Part shown: positions 34,023-42,194 of the stretch, one piece after another
Numbering within the stretch: the first letter of the stretch is position 1
Layout: each line of letters opens with the position of its first letter
NCBI RefSeq assembly: GCF_014863545.1
Contig: NZ_CP062260.1
Span: 3,348,001-3,412,000, forward strand
Length of the DNA stretch: 64,000 nucleotides
Reading direction: 5' to 3'
Origin: Paenibacillus sp. JNUCC32
Lineage (GTDB): Bacteria; Bacillota; Bacilli; Paenibacillales; Paenibacillaceae
Program-made: the position numbers and the translations under genes
The notes under the pieces: generated by a model
The model's database searches: none
What the model was told of the DNA's origin: nothing
What the model saw: the letters and a program-made list of their open reading frames with translations, nothing else

Positions 34023-34979
34023 ATGGCGCACAAGCTCATGCTTCGAGTCGACCCGCACGCTCCCATGAATGTAAGCACGCAAGTCAAGGAACAGCTAAAG
34101 TGGCTGATTGGTATTGGACAGATCGAACCATTCGATATGCTGCCCCCGGCGGGCGCGCTCGCGGACAACCTCGGGCTGAACCGCAACACCGTAAACCTGG
34201 TGTACAACCAGTTGAAGGACGAGGGGATCGTCTCCATGCATAAAGGCAAAGGAACGCAGGTTCTGAACAACCCTCAGGTAGAAGAGCTTCGAAATCGCAG
34301 AAAGCTGATGCATGAGCTCGCAGAGCGAACGACGGAGGAGCTGGGCTCCCTTCATATCCCGGCGAGCGAGTTCTTTGCCGCATCCCTTGCCTATACGCTG
34401 CTGCAGGAGCCTGTCCTGAACGCAGAGCGGCGAATTCTGTTCATCGAATGTAAAGGGCATGATTTCCCCTTCTATCAGAAAGCGATTGAGGAAATTACGG
34501 GCGCGAAAGTCAAAACGGTGTTTCTGGAGGATTTGTTGGCGGGAGAACAAGCGCTGCTCAAAGCTTTCGACTATTCGAGCCTCATTGTCACGACGCTTAA
34601 TCATGATTCCGAAGTCAAAGCCCTGTGCAGCAAATACGACAAAAAAGCTTTCGTTATTGGCGCGAATGCGGAAACGTCGGTCCTGCTTGATATTGCCCGG
34701 CTGACACCTGGCAGCCATCTCAGTTTTGTCTGCCTGGGGAAGGCAGGTGCGCAGTGGATGGCCGGCCGCGTTCAAGAAGCCGGTATCGATGGGGTCCGTG
34801 CCAGCCTGGCCGGTCTGGATCATCGGGAAGACCTGCTGCAGCGGATCGAGCAATCCGATCAGGTGTATGCCTCTGATGCCGTATATGAAGAGGTTCGATC
34901 GTTAGCTCCCGGCAAGGTGAAGCTGTTTCCCATGGCACTGGAGAAGAGCAGCGTGAACATGCTAAGAGACATGATCTGA
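34023..34979 (+). CDS. GntR-family regulator with unusual C-terminal ligand domain
   Basis: About 318 residues from ATG 34023 (AAGAAGG at 8 nt); an in-frame TTG at 33999 would add eight residues. The N-terminal winged helix (about 5-75) is GntR: VKEQLKWLIGIGQIEP, LPPAGALADNLGLNRNTVNL, VYNQLKDEGIVS. The C-terminal 220 residues do not look like FadR, HutC or MocR domains; alternating strands and helices (RRILFIECKGHDFPFY, AFVIGANAETSVLLDIA, LSFVCLGKAGAQWMAG) suggest a periplasmic-binding-protein-like or phosphotransferase-like fold. It is divergent from the HPP gene, its likely target. A terminator follows. Confidence 0.82.
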   Translation: MAHKLMLRVDPHAPMNVSTQVKEQLKWLIGIGQIEPFDMLPPAGALADNLGLNRNTVNLVYNQLKDEGIVSMHKGKGTQVLNNPQVEELRNRRKLMHELAERTTEELGSLHIPASEFFAASLAYTLLQEPVLNAERRILFIECKGHDFPFYQKAIEEITGAKVKTVFLEDLLAGEQALLKAFDYSSLIVTTLNHDSEVKALCSKYDKKAFVIGANAETSVLLDIARLTPGSHLSFVCLGKAGAQWMAGRVQEAGIDGVRASLAGLDHREDLLQRIEQSDQVYASDAVYEEVRSLAPGKVKLFPMALEKSSVNMLRDMI

Positions 34980-34988
34980 GGCCCATAG

Positions 34989-35023
34989 GAAAAAACGCCC
35001 ACTGTTTAAACAGGGGCGTTTTC
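34989..35023 (+). terminator. Terminator of the GntR-type gene
   Basis: AAAACGCCC-act-GTTTAAAC-agg-GGCGTTTT stem shortly after the stop. Between this and 35250 I find no gene. Confidence 0.8.
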
Positions 35024-35249
35024 ACTTTGGAAAATATCCATGCATCCGCGACGGATGTCCCATACTTTGGCTGCCGACAGCCCTCAAACGAGGAGTCAGC
35101 TGCCGTTACCCATGACATCCGACCGCTGACCCAAGTGTCATTTCCGAGAATCCAGCAGGTCAAGCAGTCGATTTACACCGACCACCTGGAACAAGCAGAT
35201 TAACGCATATGATTTCGAAACGTCAATTCGTAATTGGCAGCTTCGCAAT

Positions 35250-35287
35250 AAAAAATGCTGCCTCACCCGTTCACGTGAGACAGCATG
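35250..35287 (-). terminator. Terminator of the channel/amidoligase operon
   Basis: ATGCTG.CTCAC / GTGAG.CAGCAT stem with six T on the minus strand, 28 bp after the channel gene stop. It closes the six-gene operon that starts near 39577. Confidence 0.9.
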
Positions 35288-35314
35288 GTCTTTTAATGAA
35301 ATGTTCGCAGCCCC

Positions 35315-36337
35315 TCAAACAAGCTTACCGGCAATCCGGTTCATGGTCGCTTCGTCCGAAACCACATACAGCCTCGCATCCCGCGGAATCGGCAAATCGA
35401 GCTTGCGGTTGATGCTGAGGTCACTGCGATCGGAGATCAGCGTCGCTCCTTGCCGCAGCAGATCCTGAAATGCATCCCCGTAGGTCTTCCATGCGGGGTT
35501 TAATGCCACTTCGTAAATATCGTCGCCGTGCTGGCGGCTGAGCAGCTGCATCAGCACATCCGAGTTTCCTTCCTGCAGCGCTGCCCGCACCGCCAATCGG
35601 GAAACGGCATCGTGCGAGAGGACAAACTCGTTTACTTGATTGTGGCGGAAATTCTGCACATGCTTCTCCTGCATGATCTCCACCGTGGTATGTACGTCCG
35701 GCGCTATCCGCTCGATGCTCGAAACAATCAGGAGCGACTTGCCGTCCACCAGCGCCGATTCGTCGATCCGGGCGTCCGCGAAGACAATGGCCGACTTGGC
35801 CTCCAGAATGTTGGCTCTCATCAGCACGTCATCCGATGCAGGATCGCCGCTTACAAAATGCACCTGTTCGAGATGCTCCACGGGATGCCGGCTGGAATCG
35901 TCGATGACCACGATCTCGGACTGCGGCGAATACGACAGAATCTCGTCGATCGCGGACATCGCTTTTTTGCTCCAATTGATAATGATGACATGGCCGCTGC
36001 CCTTAAAGTTCAACCTGCCCGCTCCTCTCTGCCGCTGCATGCTTCCAAACGATTCGATCACTTTACCGATCACTAAACTGAGCAGCCCGATACCGAAGAT
36101 ATAGATGAATATCGTTAATATCTTGCCCGGCACGGTAGCTGCATAATAATCGCCATAACCAACGGTGGCCATCGTGGTAAGCACCCAGTAAAGGGCGTTA
36201 AACCAATGGTGAAACGTTTCCGGCTCCAGCAGGAATGCCAGGGTCGAGCAAAGCACCACAAACAGCACCACGATCACGCTGATCGTTGTTTTACGCAGAC
36301 GCATCATTTTCAAAGATAATCTCAGAAAAAAGTGCAC
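35315..36337 (-). CDS. Two-helix potassium channel with cytoplasmic RCK domain
   Basis: A 340-residue ion channel. Helix 1 (about 19-37), pore loop with the K+ selectivity filter TVGYGD (58-63), helix 2 (about 72-92), then an RCK/TrkA-N-like domain from GHVIIINWSKKAMSAIDEI, with IVVIDDS and VHFVSGDPASDDVLMRANI, and a TrkA-C-like end. It resembles Bacillus YugO and archaeal MthK-type channels. The GTG start has an AGGAG site at 7 nt. It lies 35 bp after the DUF350 gene and closes the operon. A K+ channel beside an ATP-grasp ligase and DUF350 recurs in related genomes, from memory, suggesting membrane-potential or ion-stress control. Confidence 0.92.
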   Translation of the reverse strand: MHFFLRLSLKMMRLRKTTISVIVVLFVVLCSTLAFLLEPETFHHWFNALYWVLTTMATVGYGDYYAATVPGKILTIFIYIFGIGLLSLVIGKVIESFGSMQRQRGAGRLNFKGSGHVIIINWSKKAMSAIDEILSYSPQSEIVVIDDSSRHPVEHLEQVHFVSGDPASDDVLMRANILEAKSAIVFADARIDESALVDGKSLLIVSSIERIAPDVHTTVEIMQEKHVQNFRHNQVNEFVLSHDAVSRLAVRAALQEGNSDVLMQLLSRQHGDDIYEVALNPAWKTYGDAFQDLLRQGATLISDRSDLSINRKLDLPIPRDARLYVVSDEATMNRIAGKLV

Positions 36338-36371
36338 GCTCCTGCTCCTCTCCCCATGGGTGCAAATCGGC

Positions 36372-36773
36372 CTAAATGATCAGGCTGCTGATCGCAAAGG
36401 CTGTGCCGATGAACACCATCGCCAGCAGGATGCCGATCGCTACGTTGCCCTTTTGCAGGTGCTCGGAAATTCGAAGACCCGGCGTCGCCAGCTCGAATAC
36501 CCAATAGGCAACGATCAAGCATACATATCCAACGGCAAACCACAGTATCATATGCCATATCGATGAATTCGTATATGCCGATATGCCCAAAATAATGGCC
36601 GTTGCCATAAACTTGCCGCCGAATGCCAGACCAACCGCGACATTACCTTTCTTCAGCTCTTCCATGTCGTTAAACCGGGTCATCCAGCTGAAAATCAGCA
36701 TGCCCAGCAATTGAAGCACGATAATGCAGATCACACTTATAACAATATTAATGACGACCGTCAATCCGCCCAC
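36372..36773 (-). CDS. DUF350 (YjfL-like) membrane protein
   Basis: A 133-residue protein with four predicted helices arranged as two repeats: NDMEELKKGNVAVGLAFGGKF in the first half and RISEHLQKGNVAIGILLAMV in the second. The GN-x-A-x-G pair is the DUF350 signature. E. coli YjfL is a homologue in an operon with a GSP-synthetase-like ligase (YjfC). Function unknown. It overlaps the lipoprotein gene end by 13 nt if the GTG at 36773 is used; a TTG at 36764 is possible. Confidence 0.87.
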   Translation of the reverse strand: MGGLTVVINIVISVICIIVLQLLGMLIFSWMTRFNDMEELKKGNVAVGLAFGGKFMATAIILGISAYTNSSIWHMILWFAVGYVCLIVAYWVFELATPGLRISEHLQKGNVAIGILLAMVFIGTAFAISSLII

Positions 36774-37435
36774 CCCCGAAATTTTGCATAGGCCAAGTCG
36801 TAATCGGCGAAATCATGCACTTCCTCCAATACAACATCAACCGTGTCCTTCTTCTCCATTGCGGCATAACGCTTCTCGTCGATCGGCTGCTTGATCCGGT
36901 TGCCCGTCGGCAGCTCAACGACGGCAAAATGCCTGGTGTCTTTCTTGTACGTTGTTTTATATACCCCAACCAGCTTCACGTCGGTTTTGACGGTCACTTT
37001 CAGGTTGGCCAAATCCGATTCCGCGGTCTTTTTATCCTTGAACGACTTAATGGTCTGCCAGGACGATAACCGGATATCGTTGCGCTGATTCGCATCCGTG
37101 GTCAGCTCGGCGTCCATGAATTGCAGCGTCCAAATTTTGTCGCCTGTAGCATAGTTGTTATCGTTAGGCAGGAGCTCGTTATCCGGCAGGACGGTCATGT
37201 CGCCGCCAATCAAATCGCCGACGGTCCCTTCAATGATGCGATAGTCCCAAGGCACGCGGCTAGAGGTTGAAGATACTTCCTCCGATCCGGTATGGAACAC
37301 GGTGGAGCTGCCGCCGGAGCATGCGCTCAGCGCTAAAACCAAAAGGGATAAGATAAGCACCGCCAGGACGACCGGAGGTTTCCTCTTTCCCTTCGGAGCA
37401 CCGCTTTGCTGCCTTTTCTCTTGTTTCAACTGCAT
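36761..37435 (-). CDS. Lipoprotein of the amidoligase operon
   Basis: A 224-residue lipoprotein: basic start, hydrophobic stretch VVLAVLILSLLVLA and lipobox LSAC at about residues 36-39. The mature part has WDYRIIEGTVGDLIGG, TDANQRNDIRLSSWQT, GVYKTTYKKDTRHFAVVELP and TGNRIKQPIDEKRYAAMEKK. It may belong to DUF4247, which I recall from similar operons; I cannot verify this. It follows directly after the ligase stop (TAAATG) with a GGAG site at 8 nt, and its end overlaps the DUF350 gene. Outside the membrane, it may sense or anchor the system. Confidence 0.78.
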   Translation of the reverse strand: MQLKQEKRQQSGAPKGKRKPPVVLAVLILSLLVLALSACSGGSSTVFHTGSEEVSSTSSRVPWDYRIIEGTVGDLIGGDMTVLPDNELLPNDNNYATGDKIWTLQFMDAELTTDANQRNDIRLSSWQTIKSFKDKKTAESDLANLKVTVKTDVKLVGVYKTTYKKDTRHFAVVELPTGNRIKQPIDEKRYAAMEKKDTVDVVLEEVHDFADYDLAYAKFRGWAD

Positions 37436-38635
37436 TTATTTCACTCCCATTGCGATAAAATGGCTCGAATTGCCCGTAATCAAACCGCCCGCCCGTCCCA
37501 GCAAACCGCATGGGATACCATTAAGGACGAACAACCCCGTCAGCAAATGAAATTCCCCTTCCGCCGTCTCGACGCGAGCCAGCTCGGCCCTCCTCTGATA
37601 GACCGTCGGAAACATGACGCTAGTATCATATCCATCCTGATCCTCTACCTCGATTTGTCCTGTCTGGTCGTACAGTTTGACAGAACCACCCTCTCGGCCG
37701 AACATCGACTTTGATACGAAATTGCCGGAGAACACCGGTTTGTTGTATGTCGGCAGCATATATTTAACGATCGCTTCACGTTCTTGCTCATCGAACAATA
37801 GGCCCAGCTCATACATGCCCCACATGGCGGCCAGCAAGCCTTTGGACTGCAGCAGAATGCTGTGCGGAGAGTTGAACAGCTGGAGTCGCCCCGTCTCGAT
37901 GGCATAGGCAAGCGCATCTCCGCCATCATCGACGGACATCCATTCCTTCGGATAAAGAGCAAACATCCGGTGAATCTCCCGGCCTTCTCCGTCCTTCAGC
38001 ATGCCTTCGTCCACCCATAGATCCAGACAATCCACCAGCTTGATATCCAGCCCGCTGTGCCGGACCAATGCTTCGATCGTGCCGGAGTCCTCCAGATGTT
38101 CGCCGTAAGCAATGCATGCGGCCGTATCCGGACGCTCTGCCGCCCACGCTTGTGCCACCAGCTCTTGCATCCGCTCATTGGGAGAATAGATGCCGGCCTG
38201 AGCGCACATCCACGGCGTTGCAATGGAAGCCTCAACATACCCTGTGGGTGTGTCCGCATTCAGCTCCAGAAGCTTGATGCTGCCGTCATGGGCAATCGCA
38301 AAGTCAAATCTGGCATACCGGCTGATCAACCCTTCCTCCGGCAGCGGACATTCGTCCAGCATCTGCCACAGAATCGGCGGAATGCCGATCAAGCTGTAAA
38401 TATGATGGTTGCGATGGACGTAACGTACGGTTTTGTCCAGCGTCGCCCACAGTACCGCAGCGGCTTCTTCCAGCTCGCGATAGGTCTCTTGACGTATGGT
38501 GACGATTTGGTCTATCCAGTAGGCTTCCCCTTCCAGATTCGCCCAGGTAAAGCCAAGCTCGGCGAGCTTCGATACCCGCTCATCCCGATTGGGGTCAGGC
38601 TGTCCCGAAACGGTAAACACGCTTTCGCGGCTCAT
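37436..38635 (-). CDS. GSP-synthetase-type ATP-grasp amidoligase (YjfC/YgiC-like)
   Basis: A 399-residue protein matching only the synthetase half of E. coli glutathionylspermidine synthetase; the amidase half is absent. Landmarks: FTWANLEGEAYW, RYARFDFAIAHDGS, LLELNADTPTGYVEAS (Glu/Asn metal ligands of ATP-grasp), YNKPVFSGNFVSKSMFGREGG (glycine-rich ATP loop) and LTGLFVLNGIPCGLLGR. It forms an amide bond between a carboxylate and an amine using ATP; the substrates of YjfC/YgiC enzymes are unknown. The start overlaps the stop of the Ser/Gly-tail protein (ATGA), placing the ligase directly beside a plausible substrate. Confidence 0.9.
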   Translation of the reverse strand: MSRESVFTVSGQPDPNRDERVSKLAELGFTWANLEGEAYWIDQIVTIRQETYRELEEAAAVLWATLDKTVRYVHRNHHIYSLIGIPPILWQMLDECPLPEEGLISRYARFDFAIAHDGSIKLLELNADTPTGYVEASIATPWMCAQAGIYSPNERMQELVAQAWAAERPDTAACIAYGEHLEDSGTIEALVRHSGLDIKLVDCLDLWVDEGMLKDGEGREIHRMFALYPKEWMSVDDGGDALAYAIETGRLQLFNSPHSILLQSKGLLAAMWGMYELGLLFDEQEREAIVKYMLPTYNKPVFSGNFVSKSMFGREGGSVKLYDQTGQIEVEDQDGYDTSVMFPTVYQRRAELARVETAEGEFHLLTGLFVLNGIPCGLLGRAGGLITGNSSHFIAMGVK

Positions 38636-39306
38636 CCGCCAAAACCGCCGGATCTGGAGCTGGATTTCGAACCCGAGGAGCTGAAGCCGCTGGAATTGCC
38701 GCCAATGCCGCCGGACTTGGACGATGTGGAGCGGCGCGTTATCGTTCCCGAAGAGGACGTTGAGGTCTTGGGACGGACATTGGAGTTCACCACCGGTTTG
38801 TTCTGGAACGTACCGCTCGAATACGTGCGGGGTTTGTAAGGCTTGCCGTTATTCGCGTAATATCCGCGATGATTGTTGTACCATCCGCTGGAGGAATAGT
38901 AGGAGCCGTTGTTGAACAGCATGTGGTAGAGCAGCAGATCATCCCAGCCGAAACCGGAATTGTAGCCGCCATAGTTATTGATTACCGTCGTTCCCCCGCC
39001 TGATCCTGCGGATGCTCCTTCCGCCGGCTCTTCCTCGAATTCTTCTGCGCTAGGGAACGGGATGTTCCAGTCCACGTTCTTGTCAAAATACTTCTTTACT
39101 TCTTCCGTCGACCAGGATACCAGCTGCGGCTCTTCGGATGAGGTAACCGCTTCCGAAGCGAGATCCTTCGCTGCCGCGCCCGACACCAGAAACGCATTCG
39201 CCAACAAGGCGATGCCGAGCGAGCTTGACAAGACTCGAATCGGTTTGCCTTCCGGCGTCAGCCATTTGGAAGCGGGCTGGTCTTTTTTGTCTTTTTCATT
39301 ACTCAA
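38632..39306 (-). CDS. Exported or anchored protein with Ser/Gly-rich tail ending GGFGG
   Basis: A 224-residue protein from a TTG start with GGAG at 8 nt. A hydrophobic segment (SLGIALLANAFLVSGAAA, about 28-45) suggests a signal or anchor; a middle acidic part carries WSTEEVKKYFDKNVDWNIPF; then a Gly/Asn/Tyr stretch (NNYGGYNSGFGWDDLLLYHM, SYYSSSGWYNNHRGYY) leads into a long Ser/Thr/Gly/Lys/Arg tail (about 165-224) ending SGGFGG. The position matches YgiB/YjfM (DUF1190) genes next to ATP-grasp ligases in E. coli, whose C-termini are also Ser/Gly-rich, as I recall. A substrate role for the ligase is inferred. Confidence 0.75.
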   Translation of the reverse strand: MSNEKDKKDQPASKWLTPEGKPIRVLSSSLGIALLANAFLVSGAAAKDLASEAVTSSEEPQLVSWSTEEVKKYFDKNVDWNIPFPSAEEFEEEPAEGASAGSGGGTTVINNYGGYNSGFGWDDLLLYHMLFNNGSYYSSSGWYNNHRGYYANNGKPYKPRTYSSGTFQNKPVVNSNVRPKTSTSSSGTITRRSTSSKSGGIGGNSSGFSSSGSKSSSRSGGFGG

Positions 39307-39330
39307 GATGATGTCTCCTTTCGGACAGAA

Positions 39331-39546
39331 TTAATCGTTCCGCATCGGAACGAGCAGAAGCTCCAGTTTGCCCGTGTCCACGTTTAATCTGCCTTCGATC
39401 GTTTCATATTCCCTGCCGCCCGCGACGATATAATTCACGTGCTCCAGCGCAGCGACCATGTTCATCGTCCATGCCCGCTCTTCAATCTGCACCAGCTCAC
39501 CGTCCGGTCTTTTTTCAAACAAAATAACGTTCATTCCATAATCCAT
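39331..39546 (-). CDS. Small first-gene protein of the amidoligase operon
   Basis: About 71 residues from ATG 39546 (GGGG at 8 nt); an upstream in-frame ATG at 39564 has a worse site. MDYGMNVILFEKRPDGELVQ, then MVAALEHVNYIVAGGREY and DTGKLELLLVPM read as a small soluble alpha/beta protein without signal or cysteines. I do not recognise the family. It is the first gene after the SigW-type promoter and 25 bp ahead of the Ser/Gly-tail gene, so it is probably part of the same system. Confidence 0.7.
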   Translation of the reverse strand: MDYGMNVILFEKRPDGELVQIEERAWTMNMVAALEHVNYIVAGGREYETIEGRLNVDTGKLELLLVPMRND

Positions 39547-39583
39547 GATGACAACCCCTTCCATTTAAAGCAGTGAGTATTGT

Positions 39584-39609
39584 TACGCATTATATTGGGA
39601 ATCGTTTCA
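39584..39609 (-). promoter_or_regulatory. SigW-type ECF sigma promoter of the amidoligase operon
   Basis: On the minus strand TGAAAC (39604-39609), exactly 16 bp, then CGTA (39584-39587), a full match to the Bacillus SigW consensus. The start would fall near 39577, about 30 nt ahead of the first ATG. A SigA-like TATAAT (39589-39594) overlaps but has no -35. SigW controls envelope-stress genes in Bacillus. Confidence 0.72.
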
Positions 39610-39809
39610 AAAATCTATGATGGGCTATCGGCGCTTGGACGAAAAATTTGCTGCAAAAAGACACAATCCATATAATAACATCGCTACTGATTATTTACAC
39701 CTTCGAATTACCATTAAAAAACTCTTGAAAACGAACATTCTAGACGCGCAATGCCTGATTATTTACGTTTTATAAGGTGTAGCATCCATTTTCATGACCA
39801 TCGTCTCTC

Positions 39810-39836
39810 TTGACATTATCACTAGTGTCATACTTT
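39810..39836 (+). promoter_or_regulatory. Promoter with internal palindrome upstream of the imine-reductase-like gene
   Basis: TTGACA (39810-39815) overlaps the inverted repeat TGACA-N10-TGTCA with a central CACTAGTG palindrome, followed by TACTTT (39831-39836) at short 15-bp spacing. An operator inside a promoter spacer suggests control by a dedicated regulator, which is not in this window. Confidence 0.4.
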
Positions 39837-39876
39837 AGGATGGGTATCATCCCAAACCCAGAAAGGGGTTATACCG

Positions 39877-40815
39877 ATGAATACAAATCCAAAGAAATTT
39901 TCTAATGGTAATCATCCTTACGATGCGCAGGCGGACGGCTCTATCCTTGGTCCGGTAACCGTGATCGGATTAGGCGCCATGGGCTCCAAACTGGCCCGCA
40001 CCTTCGTGAACAACGGATATGTCACCACCGTCTGGAACCGCACGCCTGAAAAAGCCGCTGAACTTGTAGGCTTGGGTGCCTCCGGCACTACGAACATCGC
40101 GGATGCCATCGCCGCCAGTCCCCTCTTGATTGTATGCGTACTTGATTATGATGCCGCCCGCCATATTCTTGAACCCATGAGGGAGAAGCTTTCCGGCAAG
40201 GTTGTCGTAAATCTGACAACCGGCACTCCCGAAGAAGCCCGCACGATGGGGACCTGGATGAGGACCCACGGCGCCGAATATCTGGATGGCGGCATCATGG
40301 CCGTGCCTTCCCTGATCGCCACGCCTCATGCCGTCATACTCTACAGCGGTTCTCAAACTGCTTACGAAACATATAAACAGGTCTTAGAAAGCTTAGGGAC
40401 TAGTCACTATTTAGGCTCCGACCCTGCTCTCGCTCCACTGAATGACCTGGCACTGCTAAGCGGCATGTACGGCATGTTCGGCGGCTTCATCCATGCCGTG
40501 GCGCTTGCGGGTTCCGAAGGCACGAAGGCAGCGGATTTCACGACAACGCTGCTGATTCCGTTTCTGCAAGCCATGATCTCCACCATGCCGGAAATGGCGA
40601 AGCAGATCGATACCGGAGATTATTCCGCCAAGGATGCGAGTCTGGCGATGCAAGCCGCTCATGACACCATCGGGGAGGTCAGCAGGGTACAAGGCGTCAG
40701 CGCCGAAACATTCGCGCCGATCTTCGAACTGATGAAACGACGGGTAGAGGAAGGTTATGGCGGGGACGACTTCGCCAGCGTGATTGAGCTGATCCGTAAG
40801 CGTCCATCGTCTTAA
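39877..40815 (+). CDS. Imine-reductase-like NADP-dependent oxidoreductase
   Basis: A 312-residue protein of the 6-phosphogluconate/beta-hydroxyacid dehydrogenase superfamily. The N-terminal Rossmann fold has TVIGLGAMGSKLARTF and WNRTPEKAAELV (NADP-preferring Arg). The catalytic Lys of beta-hydroxyacid dehydrogenases is replaced: APLNDLALLSGMYGMF has the Asp-containing helix characteristic of imine reductases. The C-terminal helical domain mediates dimerisation. The natural substrate is unknown; imine reductases act on cyclic imines. ATG with AAAGGGG at 8 nt. Transcribed alone, with a palindromic promoter element upstream and a terminator behind. Confidence 0.82.
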   Translation: MNTNPKKFSNGNHPYDAQADGSILGPVTVIGLGAMGSKLARTFVNNGYVTTVWNRTPEKAAELVGLGASGTTNIADAIAASPLLIVCVLDYDAARHILEPMREKLSGKVVVNLTTGTPEEARTMGTWMRTHGAEYLDGGIMAVPSLIATPHAVILYSGSQTAYETYKQVLESLGTSHYLGSDPALAPLNDLALLSGMYGMFGGFIHAVALAGSEGTKAADFTTTLLIPFLQAMISTMPEMAKQIDTGDYSAKDASLAMQAAHDTIGEVSRVQGVSAETFAPIFELMKRRVEEGYGGDDFASVIELIRKRPSS

Positions 40816-40928
40816 CAGGAAGAAGAGAGCTATTATCGGCATCGGCAGGAACTGGCGACGACGTACGACCTGACCTGCGTCGAACTTTGGTAACTCATGC
40901 GCAGCGATTCTTTATCCTCCATACAAAA

Positions 40929-40975
40929 GAAGCATGGATCATCCGCCGAGGACCGATCCATGCTTCATTTTTTTT
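40929..40975. terminator. Bidirectional terminator
   Basis: GAAGCATGGATC / GATCCATGCTTC perfect 12-bp stem followed by a T-rich run on the plus strand, and TTCTTTT on the minus strand; it serves the imine-reductase-like gene and the convergent glutaredoxin gene. Confidence 0.9.
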
Positions 40976-40992
40976 ATATCCATGAACCTAGC

Positions 40993-41232
40993 TTATTTAA
41001 TCAATTCCCTGATTTCCTGAAAGTTATCGGCAAATCCGATAAATACGTTGTCGCCGATAACGATCGTAGGCACGATCTGTTTTCCCGTCAGACGTCTCAC
41101 TTCTTCCGGATATTCCGGATTCTGCGTGCAATCATATTCCGTGTACGGAACCTGCTGCTCCTTGAAGTAACGCTTGGCATGATGGCAATCGCTGCAAGTG
41201 GGTATGGTGTAGATTTTCAATGGCTCTGTCAT
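40993..41232 (-). CDS. Glutaredoxin-like (NrdH/YruB type) small thiol-redox protein
   Basis: About 79 residues. The thioredoxin-fold pattern KIYTIPTCSDCHHAKRYF carries the CxxC active site CSDC, then VPYTEYDCTQN, the cis-Pro motif IVPTIVIGDNVFIGF and a C-terminal helix. It resembles glutaredoxin family proteins rather than classic Grx or NrdH. ATG 41232 is used because AAGGAG lies 8 nt before it; an in-frame GTG three codons upstream overlaps that site. It lies 23 bp after the His-rich lipoprotein gene, probably in the same transcript. Confidence 0.87.
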   Translation of the reverse strand: MTEPLKIYTIPTCSDCHHAKRYFKEQQVPYTEYDCTQNPEYPEEVRRLTGKQIVPTIVIGDNVFIGFADNFQEIRELIK

Positions 41233-41255
41233 GTCGATCACTCCTTAAACAAAAA

Positions 41256-42134
41256 TTATTTGATTTCAACAACAAAAGGCACGGTCATCACCTCACCTTG
41301 ATGCTGAAATTGTCCCCAGATTTTGTAGATGCCGCTATGCGGAAAGGTAGTCGCAAACTCCGCTTTGGGACCGGTGCTCGATTCGTCAAGAGGATGCACA
41401 TGGATGTACTTCTCGGCGTCTGCGGACAGAATGACAACATGACCGACCGCGCCTAGGTAAGGCTCCAGATTGCTGATTCCCTGCTTCGTCTGCGCATCCT
41501 GAATATGATAGGTGAGCACGACCTCTTCATTCGATAAGGCATTGCTCAGGCTCAGTTCGATTTCCTTGCCGTTGACTTGTTTGATCAGGCTGGAGTCAGG
41601 CTCAATGGCCGAAGGTTCTCCTTCTTCTCCCTCCACCTGAACCCATTCGCTGAGCGTGCTCCCTCCAGCGCCCTTCGGCACGAAATCCGCAATTAATTTA
41701 TATTCGCCGCCGGCGGGAAACGTGGTGTTCACGGTAAACTCGCCGTTCTCCTTGTAATCGGGATGGATATGGTTGAAAAATGACAAATCGCGATTCACGA
41801 TGATCAGATGCAGCAGCTTCTCATGATTGACATCAAATTCCTGGACGGGTCCACCGTTGTTGTCCGTAATCTGAATCGTTAACTCTGTTTCGGTGCCCGC
41901 GCTTGCCGGTTCATTCCATGTAAATTCAGCCTGGTAGTTGTTCGAGGCCGTCTCATGCCCGCCTCCGTGGCCACTGTGCCCGTTCTCTTCCGGATTTACG
42001 GCTTCCTGATTATGGTTCCCGCCGTGGCCGTGGCCGCCTGTATCCGGGGCCTGCTTCGCATTATCGCATGATGTCATTAATCCAATTGCAAGTATGCTCG
42101 TTAAGGTTAGCACAGTACCCTTCTTATTCAACAT
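41256..42134 (-). CDS. His-rich lipoprotein with two YtkA/FixH-like beta domains
   Basis: A 292-residue lipoprotein: lipobox MTSC at residues 20-23, a His/Gly-rich linker (GGHGHGGNH, HSGHGGGHE), then two immunoglobulin-like beta domains. In the first, HLIIVNRDLSFFNHIHPDY and in the second, HVVILSADAEKYIHVHPLD share the HxHP motif of YtkA-like proteins. Such proteins often accompany copper-handling genes, and the histidines suggest metal binding outside the membrane. The promoter spacer carries ACCCCCCTAT, a half CsoR-like element. A copper role is inferred only. Confidence 0.78.
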   Translation of the reverse strand: MLNKKGTVLTLTSILAIGLMTSCDNAKQAPDTGGHGHGGNHNQEAVNPEENGHSGHGGGHETASNNYQAEFTWNEPASAGTETELTIQITDNNGGPVQEFDVNHEKLLHLIIVNRDLSFFNHIHPDYKENGEFTVNTTFPAGGEYKLIADFVPKGAGGSTLSEWVQVEGEEGEPSAIEPDSSLIKQVNGKEIELSLSNALSNEEVVLTYHIQDAQTKQGISNLEPYLGAVGHVVILSADAEKYIHVHPLDESSTGPKAEFATTFPHSGIYKIWGQFQHQGEVMTVPFVVEIK

Positions 42135-42194
42135 GCGCTATCACTCCATTCATTGGATATGCTGTAAGATGACTTATCATCCGCTTCTGTAATT

